Shown: one piece after another, positions 17,191-25,400 of the stretch
Layout: the number at the start of each line of letters is the position of its first letter
How positions within the stretch are numbered: the first letter of the stretch is position 1
Source of the DNA: Opitutia bacterium UBA3151
GTDB lineage: Bacteria; Verrucomicrobiota; Verrucomicrobiia; Opitutales; Seribacteraceae
Assembly: GCA_002364975.1 (NCBI GenBank)
Contig: DEYT01000155.1
Location: 31,753 to 57,753, forward strand
Reading direction: 5' to 3'
DNA: 26,001 nt
Program-made: the position numbers and the translations under genes
Notes under the pieces: model-generated
What the model was told of the DNA's origin: nothing
What the model saw: only the letters and a program-made list of their open reading frames with translations
The model's database searches: none

Positions 17191-18543
17191 TTCCCACTTG
17201 GTCAGAACCTTGCGTTCTTTGACTGGCCACCATTTTCCGATCTTGTCGGCGAGCCTTGCCACCACTTTCGGATTTTGTTCGGCCAAATTCTTTTCTTCCT
17301 TGGGATCTTGAAGCAAATTGAATAATTGAGGCCGTTTTTCTTCCCTTGGATGGGTGGTTTTATAGCGGTTAACCTCCCCGTCATAGGTAAGCAATAGTTT
17401 CCATTTTCCTTCGATGGTCCATCGGAAGAGGAGCGATTCCTCCGGGTTCTCGACATCTGCGATGTCATGAGCGAAACTTTCTCCCAAGATTCCATTTCGT
17501 TTAATAGGCTTTTCAATTTTTAAGTTTTCAAGAAGGTTTAATCCGGGCAAATTTTTTGGTATGCGAGCACCAGTTGCGGCGAGAACGGTCGGGAAGAGAT
17601 CAATCGAAGAGACCACATCTTTACGCTTTCCGTTTTTCAAGTCTCCGTTGGGCCAGGAGAACATGATGGGTGTGCGAATGCCTCCTTCATACGGGGTTTG
17701 CTTTGACCGGGGAGCATATCCGTTCTTTTCCGGATTTTGGATCCAGCCGTTATCGGTAACATAAACGATAATGGTATCTTCCCGCAGGTTCCTTTTTTCT
17801 AAAATATCAATAAGCTGACCGCAGGTCTCATCGAACCATGTACACATTGCATAGAACTTTGCTATGGAAACGGGAAGTTCGAGTTCGCTGTAGGGTTTAA
17901 GGAGGCGTTCGGGGGGGTTATGTGGCGTGTGGGGAAGGAAAACCCCGTACCATAAGAAGAAGTTTTTTCTCTGTTGTATTGCATGGTCCACAAAATCTTC
18001 AATTGGTTTTAATCCATCCCTGCCGATTTTAAGCCCATCATCTCCATGTCGTCCTCTGGGTTGAGGGAACCCACGGGTCATTCCATGCGTAAATCCCCCA
18101 TGCTTAAAGTTTCCTTCCCACCATTTTCCACTCTGGTGGCTGAGGTAGCCCTTTTCACCAAGTAAATTGGGTAAAGTTTCAAAACGATTCAGATAGGAGA
18201 TCAGCTGTGCTCTCTTTTGATTGTAGTTTTCTCCGTCCTTTGGAGGGTAGTTTTTCGGAGACGGATCATTCCCGGTAACTCCGTGTTTATGCGCGTATTG
18301 ACCGTTGATCAAAGTTACCAGCGAAGGTCGGCAGAGAGCGGTGGGAACATACCCGCGTTCAAAAAGAACACTTTCGTTGGCGAGTTTATCCAAGTGGGGA
18401 GTTTTTATATGCGGGTGTCCCATAAAACCGTAGTCGGTCCAAGACTGATCATCGGATATGATGTAAAGAACATTGGGAGATTTTTGAGCAGATACCCAAA
18501 GGGTTGAACCAAATATGCAGAGAAAGCTGATGAGTTTTTTCAT
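17188..18543 (-). CDS. Secreted S1-type sulfatase with a CRPSL active-site motif
   Basis: This 451-residue exported sulfatase-fold protein has a signal peptide (MKKLISFLCIFGSTLWVSA) and metal residues D31-D32 and D264-N265, plus TPYEGGIRTP with its active-site lysine nearby (K281). The motif around the catalytic Cys reads CRPSL (C71-L75), so the Arg normally needed for formylglycine formation is Leu. The following LVTLINGQYAHKHG block is otherwise normal. Whether this subfamily is still converted to formylglycine is not certain. The longer frame to 18576 begins with TTG and lacks a signal-peptide-like start, so ATG 18541-18543 was chosen. It sits 35 bp after the DUF1080 gene and 10 bp before the next sulfatase. 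Confidence 0.88.
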   Translation of the reverse strand: MKKLISFLCIFGSTLWVSAQKSPNVLYIISDDQSWTDYGFMGHPHIKTPHLDKLANESVLFERGYVPTALCRPSLVTLINGQYAHKHGVTGNDPSPKNYPPKDGENYNQKRAQLISYLNRFETLPNLLGEKGYLSHQSGKWWEGNFKHGGFTHGMTRGFPQPRGRHGDDGLKIGRDGLKPIEDFVDHAIQQRKNFFLWYGVFLPHTPHNPPERLLKPYSELELPVSIAKFYAMCTWFDETCGQLIDILEKRNLREDTIIVYVTDNGWIQNPEKNGYAPRSKQTPYEGGIRTPIMFSWPNGDLKNGKRKDVVSSIDLFPTVLAATGARIPKNLPGLNLLENLKIEKPIKRNGILGESFAHDIADVENPEESLLFRWTIEGKWKLLLTYDGEVNRYKTTHPREEKRPQLFNLLQDPKEEKNLAEQNPKVVARLADKIGKWWPVKERKVLTKWE

Positions 18544-18578
18544 TGGTAAAAGGGATGATGTAGGATTGAATTTCAAAA

Positions 18579-21500
18579 CTATTTGGCGAAGAGTTGGTGA
18601 TCCGAATTACCACCGGCAATCAGATAGGCCATCAAATCCAGAATATCTTCTTCGTCCATGGTGTTCAGCAGTCCCGGAGGCATCATCGAAATCGTGGATG
18701 GTTCGATCGAAGTTAAATTTTCGGCATTAACCTTGGTCACGGAGCTGGGTTGCATCATGTCGGTATTTATCCAATACTCATTGTTTCTCATGTTCATGAT
18801 CCGGCCATTGAGCTGGGTTCCATCGGTAAGGGTAAAGATACTTGATCCATATTGGTCACTGATTTCTTTACCAGGATCTACAATCGATTCCAAAAGATCG
18901 TAACCTCCAAACTTTCCACCAACGGATGTCAGGTCGGGACCGACCGCTCCTCCTTCGCCACCGATTCGGTGACATGCATAGCAGCTGCCTGCCCCAAACA
19001 TTTGACGGCCATTCTTAAAATCTCTCTTTCCGGGTACTCCACCGGGTACCCATTTGCCCATTTCTTTCATGGTCCAATTTTTGACAAAAGTACGGGGCTC
19101 GAATGTAAACTGGGGAGAACTGGACTGGGGTTTTGTATCAATTATCTTTTTCAGTCCTTCGGTCATTTGTGAGTCCCTAACACTGGCAATCGCATCTTTT
19201 TTAATACCACTCAGGTAGTTACTAAGACGGGCACCTCCCTTGAAGTTTCCTGCCCGGATAAACCATTTAAAGTATGATTCACGAAGTAGAGAGGTCCAGC
19301 CGGTTTTTAGATGGCGAAGATTTAGGGCATACCCGATTTGTTCCTCCTGCCCGGAAGCAACCCTTAAGAGTGCCATTCCCTTTCTTGCTGCCGATGGTGC
19401 CTGGAGGAACTGCATAATTGCAGAAAGATCCCGGTTTTCCTCCGGTGTGGATGCTGGGTAAATCTGATCGAGCCATGCGATCAGCTTTTGCTTTCGCTCT
19501 TTCCCAGGCTCACCTCCACGGGTCAAGGCAAGGGTGATGGATCGTAGTAGGTCGAGCTTTTGCTGACGGGATTGGAGATCCCTGTATTTAAATGTCATTG
19601 CCTTTTGTAACACGGTTGCACAACTTTTGGCATCCGCCCTTGCCAAGGCAATCATAGCAGCAGATGCAATGAACGGGCTTTTTTCGGAGGCTAACCGGTT
19701 CTTCCAATTTTTAACGGGCTGTTTTTCCAAAGCGACCCGGGCGGCATGGCGAATCCCTCGGTCCTGAGCAGCCAAAGAGCTCCAGATTTTGTTTAATTGG
19801 TTTTTATTCGCAGGCTTGGCTTCTCGCTGGACAAAGGATTCCAATCCTTGCCTGCGTTTTCTTGCTTCTTCACCTCCGGGTATTGATTTTGCAGGTGCGA
19901 TAGATTCCTTGCCCACATAGGTTACACGATAAAGCCCGGATTGGACCTTTCTTCCACCAACGGCAACATACATCGCTCCGTCTATGGGGTTTACTAGAAG
20001 ATCGGTAAGCGGGAAAGGTTGGGCACTGGCAAATTCTTCGATCTTTCCGGTGTAGGTCGAACCTTGAGGAGATAAATGTACTGCATATAATTTCCCGTAT
20101 GACCAGTCACTGATGAAGAATGCATTTTGGTACTTGGCTGGAAACTTCGCTTCATAGCCGAAACTTACTCCGGTGGGCGAGCCGGGTCCCACATCAACCA
20201 CCGTGCCAAAAGTATCACTGCAATAGTCCATGAATTTACCGGAACCGGTACGCCATCCAAAGTCGGATCCATCGATCACATGATTTACCCGGGTGGGGCG
20301 GTACCAGGGAGTATTCATGTCCCATTCCATATCCGCATCATAGGTAAAAAGCTCACCCTCCCGGTTGACGGCCGCATCGTATTGGTTACGAAAACCAGTG
20401 GATATAACTTCCCAGGTTTTCCCTTCGGGATCAATCTGTGCAAAATGCCCGAGCGGTGCCACAGCTCCCTTCATGAAATACTGCAGGGACGGATGTAATT
20501 GATCTTCTCCCCAAAGTTCCGGAACCCGTGAGTGGGTGTAGTCTTCAGGAAGTTGAGTCTGGTTACCCATTACCACAAAAAGGTGTTTGCCGTCTGGAGC
20601 CGGAATGATGGCATGTGGTCCATGTTCGCCACCAGTGGCGGAAAGTTTCCTGATGGTTACGATTTTATCAAACTGATCATCGTTGTTCGTGTCTAAAAGA
20701 CGGAATACGCCCGCACCCGTGGCACTCGATCGCGAGTTGACCACAACATAAAGACTATCAAAAGCGTAGCATAGTCCCTGGGCATGTCCAATTTGTGGAA
20801 GTTTTTTTTGTGCATCGGTTGGGTTCCCCATGCCTGCCCGTTCCGCGGCATAGGTAATTTGCTCGATGCTAGAGGGGTCAATTTTCATGCCCGCAGCTGG
20901 AACTGGAAAGCGGAAGATCCCACCGTATTGATCACTGACAATTAGCCGGTTTTTATTATCCATGCACATCGCCACCCACGAACCTTGTTTATCCATAGGG
21001 ACAGAATAAAGCAGATCAATCTTAAATCCGTCGGCTATATTTATGCGTGCGGGAGAGGTGGCTTGTCTGGCCAGTGATTCCAACTTTGGTTTGGAAGACG
21101 GTTTTGCCGCCTCTTTCTTTGGCTTTGAATCTTGGGCTTGTTCGAGAGCCTCCTTGGCATCCTTGCCGGTAAGTTTGCGGTATTTAAGTTTTTTAAATTC
21201 AACTTTCATGGGTGCACCCTGATGAAGTTGGAGACCGAGGTGGCCCTTGCTGATCGCACTGGGGTGTTTTTCCGTAATATCCACGGTGATCACATCATTG
21301 ACCAAGTGAATCATACGGTTACCTACCGCCACAATACTCAATTTGTTCCATTGGGTGCCATCCAGTTTGGTTTTATCCCCAACTATTCCGAGTACTCTTA
21401 CATCCTTGTCCCCTCGTGCATCCACTTTTTGCCAACGCCTGGCGATGATTCCTCTTTTGCCGAATTTTTCTCCATAAAGCATCCCGAAGAATTCCTGTTT

Positions 21501-21845
21501 GGGGTGTAAGTCTGCCTGGTAGCCACGCAGAACACAATCGTTGAGATCACCAACTGCTTCACTGCGGTATTGAACTCCGGAATTATTCCCCTGAAATTTT
21601 ACCTGGCAGGAGAATTCAAAATCTTTTACCTCTCCACCCTTCCAGATCAAAAAGGTATTTCCATTGGTCGGTATTTCCTTGGTGGTTTCACCGACGATGG
21701 TACCGTTTTCAACTCTCCAAAATTCCTTTTTACCAAGCCAGCCGCTAAGGTCTTTCCCGTTAAAAAGATCGATATCTCCATGAGCCGAGAGGAATGAGAA
21801 TAAGAATTGAGTTGTAAGCAAAAGGTGTACGAATTTATTTTTCAT
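18579..21845 (-). CDS. DUF1080 domain fused to PVC-type heme-binding propeller, HEAT-like region and cytochrome c
   Basis: This 1088-residue exported protein has four parts. A signal peptide spans residues 1-23. A DUF1080 domain (about 24-230; family also called 3-keto-disaccharide hydrolase, jelly-roll fold) carries DLFNGKDLSGW, GNNSGVQYRSE and KGHLGLQLHQG. A six-bladed propeller of the PVC 'membrane-bound dehydrogenase' type follows (about 265-640; RINIADGFKIDLLYS, GEHGPHAII, SDWSYGKLYAV), then an alpha-helical HEAT-like region (about 690-900). A C-terminal cytochrome c domain has CYACH at 955-959 and continues with GPDL and ESIVDPGKEISDQY. The first domain may bind or cleave an oxidised sugar, and the propeller/heme parts suggest sugar oxidation with electrons leaving through the heme. 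It heads a row with the two sulfatases. The start ATG has no good Shine-Dalgarno. Confidence 0.9.
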   Translation of the reverse strand: MKNKFVHLLLTTQFLFSFLSAHGDIDLFNGKDLSGWLGKKEFWRVENGTIVGETTKEIPTNGNTFLIWKGGEVKDFEFSCQVKFQGNNSGVQYRSEAVGDLNDCVLRGYQADLHPKQEFFGMLYGEKFGKRGIIARRWQKVDARGDKDVRVLGIVGDKTKLDGTQWNKLSIVAVGNRMIHLVNDVITVDITEKHPSAISKGHLGLQLHQGAPMKVEFKKLKYRKLTGKDAKEALEQAQDSKPKKEAAKPSSKPKLESLARQATSPARINIADGFKIDLLYSVPMDKQGSWVAMCMDNKNRLIVSDQYGGIFRFPVPAAGMKIDPSSIEQITYAAERAGMGNPTDAQKKLPQIGHAQGLCYAFDSLYVVVNSRSSATGAGVFRLLDTNNDDQFDKIVTIRKLSATGGEHGPHAIIPAPDGKHLFVVMGNQTQLPEDYTHSRVPELWGEDQLHPSLQYFMKGAVAPLGHFAQIDPEGKTWEVISTGFRNQYDAAVNREGELFTYDADMEWDMNTPWYRPTRVNHVIDGSDFGWRTGSGKFMDYCSDTFGTVVDVGPGSPTGVSFGYEAKFPAKYQNAFFISDWSYGKLYAVHLSPQGSTYTGKIEEFASAQPFPLTDLLVNPIDGAMYVAVGGRKVQSGLYRVTYVGKESIAPAKSIPGGEEARKRRQGLESFVQREAKPANKNQLNKIWSSLAAQDRGIRHAARVALEKQPVKNWKNRLASEKSPFIASAAMIALARADAKSCATVLQKAMTFKYRDLQSRQQKLDLLRSITLALTRGGEPGKERKQKLIAWLDQIYPASTPEENRDLSAIMQFLQAPSAARKGMALLRVASGQEEQIGYALNLRHLKTGWTSLLRESYFKWFIRAGNFKGGARLSNYLSGIKKDAIASVRDSQMTEGLKKIIDTKPQSSSPQFTFEPRTFVKNWTMKEMGKWVPGGVPGKRDFKNGRQMFGAGSCYACHRIGGEGGAVGPDLTSVGGKFGGYDLLESIVDPGKEISDQYGSSIFTLTDGTQLNGRIMNMRNNEYWINTDMMQPSSVTKVNAENLTSIEPSTISMMPPGLLNTMDEEDILDLMAYLIAGGNSDHQLFAK

Positions 21846-21884
21846 AGGTTGTGGAGGAGGGAAGTTAAAATAATTTAAATATTC

Positions 21885-22007
21885 TTAGGCATGGGCATCA
21901 GTGGGAATATGTAAACCAGCAATGGCTGATGCACTAGCTAGAGATTTTTGGAGGAAGTTTCGACGCTGGTTATCGAGTTTGAGAGAATTTTTGGAATTTA
22001 GATTCAT
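21885..22007 (-). pseudogene. 40-codon ORF consisting only of a Tat signal peptide (gene remnant?)
   Basis: The frame starts at ATG 22005-22007 and reads MNLNSKNSLKLDN, then QRRNFLQKSLASASAIAG, then LHIPTDAHA and stop. This is a complete twin-arginine signal: n-region with RRNFLQK (residues 15-21), a moderately hydrophobic core, and an Ala-His-Ala cleavage site placed exactly at the stop codon. No mature protein follows in any frame; the next gene starts 39 nt downstream with its own Sec-type signal. It is probably what remains of an exported PVC protein (for example an oxidoreductase or isomerase) after a deletion, though a functional leader peptide cannot be excluded. No Shine-Dalgarno is visible. 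Confidence 0.5.
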
Positions 22008-22268
22008 AAGAAAGAAGTATGAATTAATGTTGATTCAATACATCATAAAAATTCCTACATGTTGCGAATAAATTCTCCTCCTTCTTGAAGCTTTATAAAT
22101 CAAAGGTAAAACCCTTACCAATTCGATTGCAGAGTTTAATCTTTAAAACTCAAAATTTTTTGACTAACGGAGTATCTAGGATCGAACAAAGTCAAGGAAC
22201 TTGCTTTCGACCCACCTGACCTTCGCACTAGGAATAGTCATGACCGCATCGAATCCTAGGATTCTTAC
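22008..22268. other. Intergenic region with AT-rich DNA, hairpin and CTAGGAT repeats
   Basis: No gene is seen. On the minus strand a strong AAGGAGGAG (22074-22083) is followed 14 nt later by an ATG that is at once followed by TAG (22058-22060), so it starts nothing. A near-perfect hairpin (22188-22207, loop GAA) lacks a T-tract. CTAGGAT occurs at 22176-22182 and, inverted, at 22253-22259 inside the palindrome. Any promoter for the downstream DUF1080 gene must lie here. Confidence 0.5.
22251..22264. promoter_or_regulatory. Perfect 14-bp palindrome beside the HTH gene
   Basis: GAATCCTAGGATTC is a perfect palindrome 4 bp past the stop of the small helix-turn-helix gene, with a partial inverted copy (CTAGGAT) 70 bp away at 22176. 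It is not followed by a T-tract on either strand, so it does not look like a terminator. An operator for a dimeric regulator, perhaps the neighbouring HTH protein, is the simplest guess. Confidence 0.35.
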
Positions 22269-22466
22269 CTAATCTACACTGGGTTTAGCCGGCAAAGCCT
22301 TGGGTAAATCGAAGACTTCTGATTTAGATAGCCAAATTTGTTTGCTGTCTTTTTTGGCGTGTACTCTAAGGAATCCCTCTTTGATTAAGAGGTCAATTTT
22401 CTTTCTTTGTTTAAAACCTAGGATGTGAGCAGCTTCCGCTACCTTGATCAAATCCTCATTTTCCAT
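22269..22466 (-). CDS. Small helix-turn-helix (MerR/excisionase-like) DNA-binding protein
   Basis: This 65-residue protein reads MENEDLIKVAEAAHILGFKQR, then KKIDLLIKEGFLRVHAKKD and SKQIWLSKSEVFDLPKALP. The 'V-A-E-A-A-x-I-L-G-F/x-x-I-x-x-L-I-K-E-G-x-L' pattern followed by a short wing is that of winged-helix excisionase/MerR-like domains. There is no effector or dimerisation domain. The start ATG lies 18 bp after the stop of the large Ig-like protein, so it is probably on the same transcript, although no Shine-Dalgarno is evident. No integrase or other phage gene accompanies it, so a role as excisionase is not supported. A regulator of neighbouring genes is possible. Confidence 0.55.
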   Translation of the reverse strand: MENEDLIKVAEAAHILGFKQRKKIDLLIKEGFLRVHAKKDSKQIWLSKSEVFDLPKALPAKPSVD

Positions 22467-22484
22467 TTAAAAGGTAGCAATTAT

Positions 22485-25400
22485 CTATCTTGTTTTGATT
22501 CGTACTCGGATAAAGATTTTATTGTGGCCATCTTCCGCTCTGCCTTTTTTGGTTTTATATACCACTCGCTCCATGCCACCATCCGCTTCAACGGCTGAAC
22601 CATGTTGAATCGCACCATCATCGTCGGTAGTTGGGAGCCAAGTTCTCAGATCTCGACTGGTTTCAACGAGGTATTGAATGCCTTCTGTGTTGTAGGAATC
22701 CTGGTACTTTAAGAAAGTTATAAATTCATGATCTTCTTCCCCGGATGGCTTTGCCTTAATCGGTCTGGGCAGGGTATTTCTGGAATCGTTGCTTAGGGAG
22801 TCACCACCAAAGGCTCGTTCCAGAGCATTACTAATTCCATCCCCATCCGAGTCGTAATTATCGTTATCGAAAAGTGCGAGGGCTTTTTCTCCACTTATTC
22901 CTTTGGCACTCATACGATTGCGGAATTCAGTAAGCTTTCCGTCGAATCTGTCGTCCATTTTCCTTTCTTCAAAAAAGGCGGATTTAGATGGTGCTTTGAT
23001 TCGAATAGTCCTTTCGAGTTCAGCTGCATGATAACTTCCATCAGCTGCCCGTGAGGCTTTGATCGTGATTTCAAGGTAATCCGCACCCCCAAATCCAGAA
23101 AACTTATCTCCACCGGTTGCTTTTCCGTCGGCTAGAACCAAGACGGCACTTGGCCCGGTGCCTACAATCTTAGCAACTTTATTAGGATTGCCAGTTAGGG
23201 TAAAAGATAGAGGAAGACGGTTGTTGTTAATATCTTTTGCATCGGTGTAGGCCATGAGTCCAATCGGAATCGGTTTGCGGGAAAGTGGCAGATCTCGAAG
23301 GCCTCCTTTTTCGCCTTGTTTAAAGGTGATAGTTTGTCCACTCTTTGTTGCGTCAATGCTAAAGGTCGCGTCCTTATTTGCGGTCACAAAAGCAGCACCG
23401 GAAACCACCGCACGAATTTTGACCGTACCCGAGGAAGATCCACAGGTGACACGGTTTCCAACAAGGGTGATGAGGTTACCACCACTCAGGATTGAATAGG
23501 TCGGGGTGGGGGCAATTGCTGCGTCGATCGGATTGTTGGTTAATCCATCCAGTACGATGGCGTTTAATTTAAAAACATCATTGGCACCTTTGGTACTTGG
23601 ATTGTCGAAACTTAATTTTACAGGTCGTTTGACTGGAAAAGTTCGGTCCACATGGGCAGCAGCAGCATAGGTGCCGTTTCCAGCTTGGGCAGCTCGAACG
23701 GTAACTAGACCGGTTCCAGTAAAGGTTACCCTGGTACCACTGATAGTCGCAATTGTTGATCCGGATTGAATACTGAAGGTAATGGGTAGATTAGCACTCG
23801 AAGTTGCATTCAGATCAAGATGTTGTCCCATTTGTTGACTCGGTATTTCATCAAAAGTGATGGTTTGTGATCGTTTGCCGGTGACCTTCATGGCAAGTGT
23901 TTTCGGAGTTGCCGCCGAGAAATGACTATCTCCTGGTTGGGACACAGTGACCGTGACATTCCCATTACTCTTGGGTTTAAGAAGACCGTTGGCATCAACT
24001 TCGAGCACGGCTGAGTTACTGGAAGTGTACACAAGTGGAAGGCCGGAACTGGCATAGGATCCCACAAGTTCAAAGGGGGAGTCAAAGATCGATACGAAGG
24101 GCTTGTTGTCCGAGCTATCCACCGGCACATTGGTATGTGCCAGCGTGATGCTTTGGGTGCCCCCAAATCCAGGACGGGCAGCTTTGAAGGGGTGCCCGTT
24201 AATCAGATTGGACTGGGAACCCCATTTCCAAGCAAGATAACCTTCCATTCGACGGATTGCGTAGTCGGTGATCTCTCCGGAGAAAATGATCAACTCGTTT
24301 ACACTACCCGAATAAACCTCATTGGTCCCCGAACTATTGATTCCTTTACCTAAAATTAAACTACTTGCAGATGAGGGAAGGGAGAGAGTCCCGGTAGCGT
24401 TAATCGCACTTAAGGAAAGTTTCTCACCATTGCGGTAAAATTCTCCCTTATTTAAATTGGATCCGGAAGCCCTACGGAAAGTGCCAATGGTTGTCGGTGC
24501 TACATTGAAGTTGGAGTAAGCGGATAGGGATCCGGCATTGTATTCGAATCCTCCAGCAGCACTTAGACCAAGGCTTTGATTCGCGGTACCCGCATTGGAT
24601 CCGAAATGCATGAGGCGACCTGATGTCGAAGTTGCTTTTGCGGCAATCAGTATGGTAAAGCTTGGATTTCCGCTCAGTGCAGAGGGTAAAGCTTTGGACA
24701 GAAAGTCATTGGTACCATCAAATGATACCGATGGTTTTCCAGCGACTACGGTATAGCTTGGCATTTGAGTAGCGGAGCTTTGGGTTAAGTTATTCGAACT
24801 GCCTGAACGGTCTGCCCAGTTTGAGATTACTCCACTGGAGCCGCCGGAAATAAAGTCGGAGCTTGTTTCCGGTAGTCCATCCCCGTTGATGTCGTTGGCA
24901 TCCAACCATAGAATCATTCCGGATAGAGAGTCGCTGTATGGGCTGTTTTCTGAGACCGTAACCGTGAAGGTCTTATTGGTTGCGGCATTGTATGTGGCAT
25001 CTCCTGCTTGGCTAACCGTGATAGTTGCAGTTCCTCTGCCCTTCGGGGTCAGCTTGGCACCTCCACTGGTTACCGCGATAATTCCGCTATTGGAGCTGGA
25101 ATAGGTGAGGGCCAGACCGGAATCCGCTTGGGTATCGGTGTTGCGTGACTTGAGGGCGGGAACGAATTCAAAGTCACCATTATCCTTGGTTACATTAGGA
25201 ACGGTTGAAGAACCTGCATTGGTCACGATTTCTTGGTTTGCCTTGGTAACGGCGACTGACTTTGTAATCGCAGTGGCGGCTTGGAATTGTCCATTTCCTG
25301 CTTGAGTGGCGGTAATGGTCGCGGTTCCGGAACCGATTACTTTAAGGTAAGTACCATTGGTAGTTGCTGATCCTGCAGCATTTACAATCTGGGCAACTGT

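Noticed and set aside
18544..18576. TTG start for the CRPSL sulfatase
   Set aside because: The ATG at 18541-18543 gives a clean signal peptide; the extra 11 residues do not.
22188..22207. Hairpin as an intrinsic terminator or small RNA
   Set aside because: It has a good stem but no T-tract and no known RNA family signature.
22269..22466. Small HTH protein as a phage excisionase marking an integrated element
   Set aside because: No integrase, attachment repeats or phage genes are present nearby.
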